From JAOPZW01 sp963789015 (lineage in GTDB: Bacteria > Actinomycetota > Thermoleophilia > Solirubrobacterales > Solirubrobacteraceae): a DNA stretch of 64,000 nucleotides. Location: contig CAWBIU010000003.1 in assembly GCA_963789015.1 (NCBI GenBank), forward strand, positions 62,001 through 126,000, read 5' to 3'. The notes under the pieces were generated by a model. It saw nothing but the letters and a program-made list of their open reading frames with translations. It did not search any database and was not told where the DNA came from. The translations under genes were made by a program, and so were the position numbers. Below are positions 53,749 to 61,462 of the stretch, piece by piece (positions within the stretch are counted from its first letter, which is position 1; each line of letters opens with the position of its first letter).

Positions 53749-54741
53749 ATGAGGTTCTGGATGTCTTCGCGACGCGCTGCGCTCGTCGCCGGGATGCTCG
53801 CGTCCGTGCTGATCGCGCTCGCCGGCTGCGGCGGCGACGACGATTCCGGGGGCTCGGGCGGCTCCTCGGCGTCGTCCGGTCCGGTGAGCATCACCGTCGG
53901 CACGCTGCCGACGGCCAACGCCGCGCCGATGTACCTGGGCATGAAGAAGGGCTTCTTCAAGGAGGAGAACCTGACGATCAAGCCCCAGGTCGGCGAGGGC
54001 GGCGGGGCGCTGATCGCGGCGCTGAACTCGAATGCCAACCAGTTCGCGTTCGTCGGCGTCATCCCGACGGTCACGGCGGTCAGCAAGGACGTGCCGATCA
54101 AGATCGTGAACATGAGCGACGCCGCGGGCGACACGCCGGAGACCGACTGGCAGGTGACGATGGTCGGCAAGGACAGCCCGATCAAGACGGTCGACGACCT
54201 GAAGGGCGAGACGATCGGCATCAACGCGCTGCGCGGCGTGGCCGAGGTCCACATCAAGAACTCGCTCGAGAAGCAGGGCGTCGACCCCGACTCGATCAAG
54301 CTCGTCGAGATCCCGTTCCCGGACATGCCGGCCGCGCTGGAAGAGGGCCAGGTCGACGCCGTCCTGGCGACCGAGCCGTTCCTGAGCGCGATCCTGGGCA
54401 CCGGCGGGCGCCAGATCGACGCGCCGTTCGTCAGCGCCGAGCCGAACGTGGCCAACGGCGTGTACGTCGCGACGGAGCGCTACATCGCCGAGAACGGCGA
54501 CGTCGTCGACCGCTTCCAGCGCGCCATGAGCCGCTCGGTCGACTACGCCGCCGCCCACGAGGACGAGGTGCGGGCGATCATCCCGACCTACACGCAGATC
54601 CCGGAGGCGGCGGCGCAGAAGATCCGCCTGCCGACGTTCACCTCGGAGATCGACGACGCGTCGATCCAGCTCAACGCCGAGCTGGCCAAGAAGTACGGGG
54701 TGATCGAGGAGGTCCCGACCACGGACGAGCTCGTGCGATGA
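53749..54741 (+). CDS. ABC transporter substrate-binding lipoprotein (NitT/TauT/SsuA type)
   Basis: The 330-residue protein has a lipoprotein signal with lipobox LAGC (Cys27), a Ser/Gly linker, then the SsuA/NMT1-like fold: ITVGTLPTANAAPMYLGMKK, FKEENLTIKPQVGEGGGALI, SPIKTVDDLKGETIGINALR and EEGQVDAVLATEPF. These proteins bind sulfonates, nitrate, thiamine precursors or aromatic acids. No permease or ATPase gene accompanies it in the window. Strong GAGGAGGAGGAGAG ribosome site. Regulated with the upstream catabolic genes through the shared operator, so it should import the pathway's substrate. Confidence 0.88.
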   Translation: MRFWMSSRRAALVAGMLASVLIALAGCGGDDDSGGSGGSSASSGPVSITVGTLPTANAAPMYLGMKKGFFKEENLTIKPQVGEGGGALIAALNSNANQFAFVGVIPTVTAVSKDVPIKIVNMSDAAGDTPETDWQVTMVGKDSPIKTVDDLKGETIGINALRGVAEVHIKNSLEKQGVDPDSIKLVEIPFPDMPAALEEGQVDAVLATEPFLSAILGTGGRQIDAPFVSAEPNVANGVYVATERYIAENGDVVDRFQRAMSRSVDYAAAHEDEVRAIIPTYTQIPEAAAQKIRLPTFTSEIDDASIQLNAELAKKYGVIEEVPTTDELVR

Positions 54742-56408
54742 GCAGCGCGGTCGCGGCACCCGTGCGGACGGGCGCCGAGGCGCTCGCCGCGGCGGTCGCG
54801 GCCGAGGGCGTCGAGGTCGTCTTCGGCGTGCTCGGCGACGGCAACCTGCACTGGGTGCCGCCGCTCGTCGAGCGCCACGGCGTGCGCTACGTCGCCGTCC
54901 GCCACGAGGCCGGCGCGGTGGCCATGGCCGACGGCTACGCGCGCGCGACGGGGCGCCCGGGCGTGTGCACGACGACCCAGGGCCCGGGGCTGACACAGAC
55001 GGCGACGACGCTCACCGAGGCGCGGCGCGCGCGCTCGCCGGTCGTCCTCATCGCCGGCGACACGAAGCGCGGCTTCCACGACCACGCCCAGGACATCGCG
55101 CAGGAGCCGTTCGCGCTCGCCACCGCCGGCGCGTACCGCGGCGCCGGGCTGCCCGGGACGCTGGCCAAGGACGTCGGCGAGTCCTTCCGCCACGTGCGCC
55201 TCGGCCGCGGGCCGATCGTGCTCAGCGTCCCGCTCGACGTCCAGACCGGCGTGGTCGGCGAAGGCTGGAGCTACGCGCCGTCGTCGCGTGCCGTCCCGCC
55301 GCCGCAGCGCGCGCAGCCCGACCCCGAGCGCGTGGCCGCGGTCGTCGAGCTGCTGGCCGGGGCGCGCCGCCCGGTGCTGCTGGCCGGTCGCGGAGCCGTG
55401 CACGCGGGGGCGCGCGATGTCCTGCTCGCGCTCGCCGAGCGGATCGGCGCGGTGCTGACGACGTCGCTGCAGGCCAAGGGCTGGTTCGCCGGCGACGCGT
55501 GGGACCTCGGCATCGCGGGCGGCTTCTCGCACGAGCTGTGCCGCGAGGTGCTCGGCGAGGCCGACCTCGTGCTCGCCGTCGGCGCGCGGCTCAACCGCTT
55601 CACCGTCGCCCACGGCTCGCTCTTCCCGCAGGCCACGCTCGTCCAGGTCGACGCCGACCCCGAGGCGGTCGGCCACACCGCGCCCGCCGACGAGGCGATC
55701 GTCGCGGATGCGCGCGCCACCGCCGCCGCCCTGCTCGACGCGCTCGGGCCGGGCCGCGCGACCGGCCTGCGCGACGAGGGGCTGCGCGAGCGCATCGCCG
55801 CCTTCGACCCCCGCGCCGGGCTGACGTTCGCCCCGCCGGGCGAGGGCGCCGACCCGCAGGAGGTGGCGCTGATCTGCGACGAGCTGCTCCCGCGCGGGCG
55901 CTGCGTGCTCATGGGCACCGGGCACTTCAACGGCTATCCGGCGATCCACGTCGGCGTCGACGACCCGCTCGACCTCGTCCTGCCGTGGGCCTTCGGCTCG
56001 GTCGGCGTGGCGCTGGCGATGGGGATCGGCGTCGCCGTCGCCCGGCCGGACCGCACGACCGTCGTCTTCGAGGGCGACGGCGGGCTGATGATGAGCCTGA
56101 CCGAGCTCGACACCGCCGTGCGCGCGCGGGTCCCGCTGCTCGTCGTCGTGCTCGACGACTCGGCCTACGGCGCCGAGGTGTACATGCTGCGCAAGCACGG
56201 CCTCGACCCGTCGCTCAGCCAGTTCGAGACCCCCGACATCGCCGCGGTCGCGCGCGCGCTGGGCATGACGGCCTACAGCGCCGAGGACGCCGACGGCGTG
56301 CGCGCGGCGCTTCAGGATGCGCTGCCGCTGCGGGGCCCGACGCTGCTGCGCGTCGGGCTGAACCGCTCCGTGTGGCACGAGGAGGTCTTCCGCGCGCTGA
56401 CCGGCTGA
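54738..56408 (+). CDS. Thiamine-diphosphate-dependent enzyme (benzoylformate decarboxylase/acetolactate synthase family)
   Basis: The 556-residue protein has the N-terminal pyrimidine-binding domain with the catalytic Glu in VRHEAGAVAMADGYARATG near 56, a central domain (RRPVLLAGRGAVHAG), and the C-terminal ThDP/Mg motif EGDGGLMMSLTELDTAVRAR near 444, ending VVVLDDSAYGAE where the usual NN is DD. Members decarboxylate 2-oxo acids or form C-C bonds. The ATG overlaps the binding-protein stop. It could decarboxylate an aryl-2-oxo acid before ring cleavage; substrate uncertain. Confidence 0.85.
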   Translation: MSSAVAAPVRTGAEALAAAVAAEGVEVVFGVLGDGNLHWVPPLVERHGVRYVAVRHEAGAVAMADGYARATGRPGVCTTTQGPGLTQTATTLTEARRARSPVVLIAGDTKRGFHDHAQDIAQEPFALATAGAYRGAGLPGTLAKDVGESFRHVRLGRGPIVLSVPLDVQTGVVGEGWSYAPSSRAVPPPQRAQPDPERVAAVVELLAGARRPVLLAGRGAVHAGARDVLLALAERIGAVLTTSLQAKGWFAGDAWDLGIAGGFSHELCREVLGEADLVLAVGARLNRFTVAHGSLFPQATLVQVDADPEAVGHTAPADEAIVADARATAAALLDALGPGRATGLRDEGLRERIAAFDPRAGLTFAPPGEGADPQEVALICDELLPRGRCVLMGTGHFNGYPAIHVGVDDPLDLVLPWAFGSVGVALAMGIGVAVARPDRTTVVFEGDGGLMMSLTELDTAVRARVPLLVVVLDDSAYGAEVYMLRKHGLDPSLSQFETPDIAAVARALGMTAYSAEDADGVRAALQDALPLRGPTLLRVGLNRSVWHEEVFRALTG

Positions 56409-56411
56409 GAT

Positions 56412-56432
56412 CTGGCGCCGTGCGGGCGCCGG
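56412..56432 (+). terminator. Terminator-like hairpin after the catabolic locus
   Basis: CTGGCGCC (56412-56419), loop GTGCG and GGCGCCGG (56425-56432) form an 8-bp stem with one G-T pair, four bases after the ThDP enzyme's stop. It separates the aromatic catabolic locus from the pterin-related cluster. No T tract follows. Confidence 0.5.
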
Positions 56433-56501
56433 GCGGGAAGGATCGCCGCCGGCAGGCGTCTGGTGGTAGACATCCGGGGCCGCCCGGAGAACCACAGACC
56501 G

Positions 56502-57509
56502 ATGCCGTACGAATCCGAGGGGAAGGACGTGCCGGACGACGCGCACGCGTTCTGGCTGCGAGCGCCCGGACACGGGGAGATCCGGCCCGTCGCGCTGCCC
56601 GAGCCCGGGCGCGGCGACGTGGTGGTCCGCACGCTGCGGTCCGGCGTCAGTCGCGGCACCGAGACGCTGGTCTTCCGGGGCGGCGTGCCGCCGGGCCAGT
56701 ACGCCACGATGCGCGCGCCGTTCCAGGAAGGGGACTTCCCGGGGCCGGTCAAGTACGGCTACCTCAACGTCGGCGCCATCGAGCAGGGGCCTCCGGAGCT
56801 GCGCGGCCGCACGGTCTTCTGCCTGTACCCGCACCAGACGGCCTATGTGGTGCCGGCCGGCGCCGTGACCGTCGTGCCCGACGACGTGCCGCCGGCGCGC
56901 GCCGTGCTCGCCGGCACCGTCGAGACCGCCGTCAACGCCCTGTGGGACGCGGCGCCGCTCGTCGGCGACCGCGTCGCCGTGGTCGGCGCCGGGATGGTCG
57001 GCTGCTGCGTCGCGCGCCTGCTCGCCCGGTTCCCCGCGGTCGAGGTCACGCTCGTCGACGTCGACGCCTCACGGGCCGACGTCGCGGTCGCGCTCGGCGC
57101 CGGCTTCGCGCGGCCGGACGACGCGGCAGGCGGGTGCGACCTGGTCGTGCACACGAGCGCGACGTCCGCCGGGCTGCAGCGCTCGCTCGACCTGCTCGCG
57201 CCCGAGGGCACGGTGCTCGACCTCAGCTGGTACGGCGACGCCGAGGTCCGGCTCTCGCTGGGCGGCGCGTTCCACGCGGGCCGCCTCGGGCTGCGCGCCA
57301 GCCAGGTCGGGACGGTGTCCCCGGCCCGGAGCGCGCGCCGCACGACGGCGGACCGGCTGGCCCTCGCGCTCGACCTGCTGCGCGACCCCGCCTTCGACGT
57401 GCTCATCACCGGCGAGTCGCGCTTCGACGAGCTGCCCGGCGTCATGGCGCGCCTGGCCGCGGGAAGCCTGCCGGCGCTCTGTCACACGCTCACCTACGAC
57501 GGGGCGTAG
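56502..57509 (+). CDS. MDR-superfamily dehydrogenase lacking zinc sites
   Basis: The 335-residue protein has the medium-chain fold (APGHGEIRPVALPEPGRGDV, then VSRGTETLVFRGGVPPGQYA), a short PVKYGYLNVG catalytic-domain segment, a Rossmann motif VAVVGAGMVGCCVARLLARF near 165-184 and a final SLPALCHTLTYDG. None of the usual catalytic or structural zinc Cys sets is present. An alternative GTG start at 56529 has a better ribosome site (GGGGAAGGA). It is first in a tightly packed set with the pterin synthase paralogue 3 bases downstream. Confidence 0.8.
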   Translation: MPYESEGKDVPDDAHAFWLRAPGHGEIRPVALPEPGRGDVVVRTLRSGVSRGTETLVFRGGVPPGQYATMRAPFQEGDFPGPVKYGYLNVGAIEQGPPELRGRTVFCLYPHQTAYVVPAGAVTVVPDDVPPARAVLAGTVETAVNALWDAAPLVGDRVAVVGAGMVGCCVARLLARFPAVEVTLVDVDASRADVAVALGAGFARPDDAAGGCDLVVHTSATSAGLQRSLDLLAPEGTVLDLSWYGDAEVRLSLGGAFHAGRLGLRASQVGTVSPARSARRTTADRLALALDLLRDPAFDVLITGESRFDELPGVMARLAAGSLPALCHTLTYDGA

Positions 57510-57512
57510 CGC

Positions 57513-57911
57513 GTGTTCAGCGTGACCGTCCGCGACCACATGATGATCGCCCACAGCCTGCGCGGCGAGGCGTTCGGGCCCGCGCAGCGCCTGCACGGCG
57601 CGACGTACGTCGTCGACGCCACCTTCCGCCGCGCGACGCTCGACGCCGACGGCATCGTGGTCGACATCGGCCGGGCGGGCGAGGCGCTGCGCGCCGTGGT
57701 GGCCGAGCTCGGCTACCGCAACCTCGACGACGAGGCGGACTTCGCGGGCATGAACACCACGACCGAGGCGCTCGCCCGCGTCGTCGCGGACCGGCTCGCC
57801 GACCGCGCGCGGGCCGGCGCACTGGGCGACGGCGCGCGCGAGCTCGACGGGCTCGTCGTCACGCTGCACGAGTCCCACATCGCGTCGGCGAGCTACGAGC
57901 GGCCGCTGTGA
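57513..57911 (+). CDS. 6-pyruvoyltetrahydropterin synthase/QueD family protein with altered active site
   Basis: The 132-residue T-fold protein has the family frame: MFSVTVRDHMMIAHSLRG with His14, LHGATYVVDATF with His28, LDDEADFAGMNTTTEALAR, and VTLHESHIASASYE near the end. In QueD/PTPS the middle motif is C-x3-HGH, supplying the catalytic Cys and two zinc His; here positions 24 and 30 are both Ala. So the classic synthase chemistry is unlikely, though the fold and the TTTEALA substrate anchor remain. GTG start, overlapping the GT4 gene. Confidence 0.82.
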   Translation: MFSVTVRDHMMIAHSLRGEAFGPAQRLHGATYVVDATFRRATLDADGIVVDIGRAGEALRAVVAELGYRNLDDEADFAGMNTTTEALARVVADRLADRARAGALGDGARELDGLVVTLHESHIASASYERPL

Positions 57912-58975
57912 CGGAGGTCCACGTCGTCGTCCCCGAGGGCATCGACGATCCCGCGCGGCCGAGCGGCGGGAACGTCTACGACCGCCGGGTGTGCCGAGGG
58001 CTCGCCGCGCTCGGCTGGGCGGTGCACGAGCATCCGATCGCCGGCGCGTGGCCGCGGCCCGGCGCGGCGGGCCACGCCGCCCTCGCGCGCGCCGTCGGGC
58101 GGATCCCGGACGGCGCCGTGGTGCTGCTCGACGGATTGGTCGCGTCCGCCGCGCCCGAGGCGCTCGTGCCGCACGCGCAACGGCTGCGGCAGGTTCTGCT
58201 CGTGCACATGCCGCTGGGCCATCGCCCGCCGGACGGCGAGGCGGTCGCAGTCAGGGCACGCGAGCGCGAGGTCGTCGCGGCCGCCGCCGCCGTCGTCACG
58301 ACCAGCGCATGGACCCGGCGTCGGCTGGCGGAGCTGTATGCGCTGCCGGAGGACCGGGTGCACGTGGCGTCGCCCGGCGTCGACGACGCCGGCCTCGCGC
58401 CGGGAACCGCGGCCGGCGACGGGCTGCTCTGCGTCGCGGCCGTGACGCCCGGCAAGGGGCACGACGTGCTGCTCGACGCGCTCGCCACCGCGACGGACCT
58501 GTCCTGGCGCTGCGCGTGCGTGGGCAGCCTGGACCGCGACCCGGCGTTCGCCGACGGCGTGCGCCGCCGCGCGCGCGGAGGCGGGCTCGGTGACCGGGTC
58601 CGCTTCCCGGGACCGCGCACCGGCCCGCAGCTCGACCGCGCGTACGCCGCCGCCGACCTGCTCGTGCTCGCCTCGCACGCCGAGACCTACGGCATGGTCG
58701 TCACCGAGGCCCTGGCCCGCGGCCTGCCGGTCCTCGCCGCCGAGGTCGGCGGGGTGACCGAGGCCCTCGGGCACGGGGACGACGGCACCGTGCCGGGGCT
58801 GCTCGTCCCGCCCGGTGACCCGGCGGCCCTCGGCGACGCGCTGCGGGCCTGGCTCGGCGACGCCGAGCTGCGCGGGCGCCTGCGGCGCGCCGCGCGCGAG
58901 CGGCGCGCGTCGCTGCGCGGGTGGCCGGCGACCACGTCCGTCCTCGCCGGCGTCCTCGCGGGAGCGGCGGGATGA
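57908..58975 (+). CDS. Glycosyltransferase family 4 protein
   Basis: The 355-residue GT-B enzyme shows a donor-side domain with LCVAAVTPGKGHDVLLDALA, VRFPGPRTGPQLDRAYAAAD and the EX7E motif in HAETYGMVVTEALARGLPVL (about 255-275), then PGLLVPPGDPAALGDAL. The N-terminal half (PSGGNVYDRRVCRGLAALG) is the acceptor domain. It transfers a sugar from a nucleotide donor. There is no membrane helix. GTG start overlapping the pterin-synthase-like stop and ATGA overlap with the methyltransferase-flippase gene. Confidence 0.88.
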   Translation: MTEVHVVVPEGIDDPARPSGGNVYDRRVCRGLAALGWAVHEHPIAGAWPRPGAAGHAALARAVGRIPDGAVVLLDGLVASAAPEALVPHAQRLRQVLLVHMPLGHRPPDGEAVAVRAREREVVAAAAAVVTTSAWTRRRLAELYALPEDRVHVASPGVDDAGLAPGTAAGDGLLCVAAVTPGKGHDVLLDALATATDLSWRCACVGSLDRDPAFADGVRRRARGGGLGDRVRFPGPRTGPQLDRAYAAADLLVLASHAETYGMVVTEALARGLPVLAAEVGGVTEALGHGDDGTVPGLLVPPGDPAALGDALRAWLGDAELRGRLRRAARERRASLRGWPATTSVLAGVLAGAAG

Positions 58976-60765
58976 GCGCAGAGGGCGTCCGTGTCAGCCC
59001 GGAGTGGCTCGTCCTGCGCGAGCCGGCCGACGCGGCGGCACGCTCGGCCGAGCTCGCCGAGCGCCTCGGGCGGCATCTCCCCGCGGCCGGCCGCCTCGTG
59101 ATCCACGACCTCGGCGGCGGCAGCGGCGCGATGGGCCGCTGGCTCGCGCCGCGGCTGCGCGGACCGCAGCACTGGGTGGTCCACGACCGGGACGCAGACC
59201 TGCTCGAGTCCGCCGTCAGCGATCCGCCGCGCGCCGCGGCCGACGGGACCGCGGTCACGGTCGAGGCGAAGCGATCCGACATCACCCGGCTGGCGCCGGG
59301 CGATCTCGCCGGCGCGAGCCTCATCGTCGCCTCGGCGCTGCTCGACATGCTGAGCGCGGACGAGCTGGCCGGGACGCTCCGGGCCTGCGCGGGGGCCGGA
59401 TGTCCCGTGCTCCTCGCGCTGACCGTCGTCGGGCGCGTCGCCCTGACGCCGGCCGATCCCCTGGACGCGCGGATGGCCGCCGCCTTCAACGCCCATCAAC
59501 GCCGCACGACGACGGCGGGCCGCCTGCTCGGGCCCGACGCGGTCGCGGCCGCCGCCGAGGACCTGCGCGGGACGGGCGCCGAGGTCACGGTCCGGCCGAG
59601 CCCCTGGCGCCTGGATCCGCGCCACGCCGACCTTGCGGCCGAGTGGTTCGGCGGGTGGGTCGCCGCCGCCTGCGAGCAGGAGCCTGCGCTGGTGGCCGAG
59701 GCCGCCGCCTATCGCGACCGGCGCCTGGCGCAGGCGGCCGCCGGCGAGCTGGCCGTCACCGTCGACCATGCCGATCTGCTGGGGACTGCCGTGACGACCG
59801 CCGTCCGCCTCGCCGCCACCGTCGCGATCCTCGCCTTCCTGGTCTGGCACGTGGGCACCGGCCCGTTCCTCGACGGCCTGCGCACCGTCGACGGCGGGGC
59901 GCTGGCGGCCGCCGCCGCTCTCGCCGTGCTCACCACCGTGTGCTGCGCCTGGCGCTGGAGGATCGTGGCCGGCGGTCTCGGCGTCGACCTCCCGCTGGGC
60001 ACGGCGGTGGCGGCGTACTACCGCTCGCTCTTCCTCAACGTCTCGCTGCCCGGCGGCGTGGTGGGTGACGTCCACCGCGGGTACAGCCACGGCCGCGACA
60101 CGAGCGACGTCGGCCGCGGGCTGCGCGCCGTGGCGTGGGAGCGCTCGGCTGGGCAGGTCGTGCAGGTCGTGCTCACCGTCGCCGTGCTGCTCGCCGTGCC
60201 GTCGCCCGTGCGCGCGGCCATGCCGCTCGTCGCGGTCGCGCTCCTGGCGGCGGCGGTCGTCGTCGTGCTGGCGGCGCGCGCGGGGCGCGGCGCCGGCCGG
60301 TCCCGGTGGGCGCGGCTGCGCAGCGCCGCGGCCCGCGACGTGCGCGACGGACTGCTCGCCCGGCGGGCGTGGCCGGCGATCGCGCTCGCGTCGGCGCTCG
60401 TCGTGGCCGGCCACGCGGCCACGTTCCTGATCGCCGCGCGGACCGCGGGGGTGACGGCGGCGCCGTCGCGGATGCTGCCGCTCGCGCTGCTCGTGCTGCT
60501 GGCCGCGGCGCTGCCCAACGTGGGTGGCTGGGGGCCGCGCGAGGGGATGACGGCCTGGGCGTTCGCCGCCGCCGGCCTGGGAGCGTCACAGGGGGTCGCG
60601 ACCGCGGTCGTCTATGGCGTGATGGTGTTCGTCGCCTGCCTGCCGGGGGCCGCCTTCCTGATCGCCGACCGGGTTCGCCGCGCCCGGCCGGCGCCGGGCC
60701 GCGAGCGCCCGCTCCCGGGCGGGATCGGCGTCGTCGCGCGCGGGGACGGAGCGCCAGGTGCCTGA
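58972..60765 (+). CDS. Fusion: SAM methyltransferase + LPG-synthase-like flippase membrane domain
   Basis: The 597-residue protein joins two domains in one frame. Residues about 1-250 are a class I methyltransferase (RLVIHDLGGGSGAMGRWLAP motif I; ASALLDMLSADEL). From about 262 on there are some eight membrane helices of the lysylphosphatidylglycerol synthase/UPF0104 type (VGTGPFLDGLRTVDGGALAA, CCAWRWRIVAGGL, YYRSLFLNVSLPGGVVGDVH, PNVGGWGPREGMTAWAFAAA). Flippase domains of this family move lipids across the membrane. The fusion couples methylation to lipid export. It overlaps the RibD-like gene by 8 bases. Confidence 0.85.
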   Translation: MSAEGVRVSPEWLVLREPADAAARSAELAERLGRHLPAAGRLVIHDLGGGSGAMGRWLAPRLRGPQHWVVHDRDADLLESAVSDPPRAAADGTAVTVEAKRSDITRLAPGDLAGASLIVASALLDMLSADELAGTLRACAGAGCPVLLALTVVGRVALTPADPLDARMAAAFNAHQRRTTTAGRLLGPDAVAAAAEDLRGTGAEVTVRPSPWRLDPRHADLAAEWFGGWVAAACEQEPALVAEAAAYRDRRLAQAAAGELAVTVDHADLLGTAVTTAVRLAATVAILAFLVWHVGTGPFLDGLRTVDGGALAAAAALAVLTTVCCAWRWRIVAGGLGVDLPLGTAVAAYYRSLFLNVSLPGGVVGDVHRGYSHGRDTSDVGRGLRAVAWERSAGQVVQVVLTVAVLLAVPSPVRAAMPLVAVALLAAAVVVVLAARAGRGAGRSRWARLRSAAARDVRDGLLARRAWPAIALASALVVAGHAATFLIAARTAGVTAAPSRMLPLALLVLLAAALPNVGGWGPREGMTAWAFAAAGLGASQGVATAVVYGVMVFVACLPGAAFLIADRVRRARPAPGRERPLPGGIGVVARGDGAPGA

Positions 60766-61447
60766 GCGCCCGTACACCCTGCTGAGCTGCAGCGTGTCGC
60801 TCGACGGCTACCTCGGCGACCAGACGCCGCGCCTGGCGCTGTCCAACGAGGCCGACTTCGACCGCGTCGACGAGGTGCGCGCCTCCAGCGACGCGATCAT
60901 GGTCGGCGCCGCGACCGTGCGCACCGACAATCCGCGTCTGCTCGTGCGCTCGCAGGCCCGCCGCGACCGGCGCACCGCCCGCGGGCTCGCCTCCTCCCCG
61001 ATGAAGATCACCGTGACCGAACGGGTGGACCTCGACGCCCGCTCGGACTTCTTCACCACCGGCGAGGCCGAGAAGCTCGTCTACACCTCGAGCCTGCGGG
61101 TGGCGGACGCCCGCGCCCGGCTCGGGCCGGTGGCGACGATCGTGGACGGCGGCCGGCGCGTGCGGATGCGCCGGGTCAGCGAGGACCTCGCCGACCGCGG
61201 TGTGGAGCGGCTGATGGTCGAGGGCGGCGGCATCGTGCACACCCAGTTCCTGGCCGACAACCTCGTCGACGAGCTGCAGCTCGTGGTGGCGCCGTTCTTC
61301 GTCGGCGACTCGAGCGCGCCGCGCTTCGTCAGCGACGGGACCTTCCCGTGGAACGCCGGGCGGCGCGCGACGCTCGCCGAGGTGCGCCAGATCGGCGACG
61401 TCGTGCTGCTGCGCTACGCGCTCTCGGCCCGGTTCATCGACGACTGA
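60758..61447 (+). CDS. RibD C-terminal-type pyrimidine/dihydrofolate reductase family protein
   Basis: The 229-residue reductase has YTLLSCSVSLDGYLGD, DAIMVGAATVRTDNPRLLVR (the RibD_C NADPH/substrate motif), MVEGGGIVHTQFLADNLVDE and LQLVVAPFFVGDSSAPRFV. RibD-type enzymes reduce the ribosyl side chain of a pyrimidine in riboflavin synthesis. The missing deaminase domain and lack of other rib genes suggest a special pathway, fitting the PTPS-like protein two genes upstream. GTG start overlapping the fusion gene. Confidence 0.85.
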   Translation: MPERPYTLLSCSVSLDGYLGDQTPRLALSNEADFDRVDEVRASSDAIMVGAATVRTDNPRLLVRSQARRDRRTARGLASSPMKITVTERVDLDARSDFFTTGEAEKLVYTSSLRVADARARLGPVATIVDGGRRVRMRRVSEDLADRGVERLMVEGGGIVHTQFLADNLVDELQLVVAPFFVGDSSAPRFVSDGTFPWNAGRRATLAEVRQIGDVVLLRYALSARFIDD

Positions 61448-61462
61448 ACGGCGGGCGCCGGG

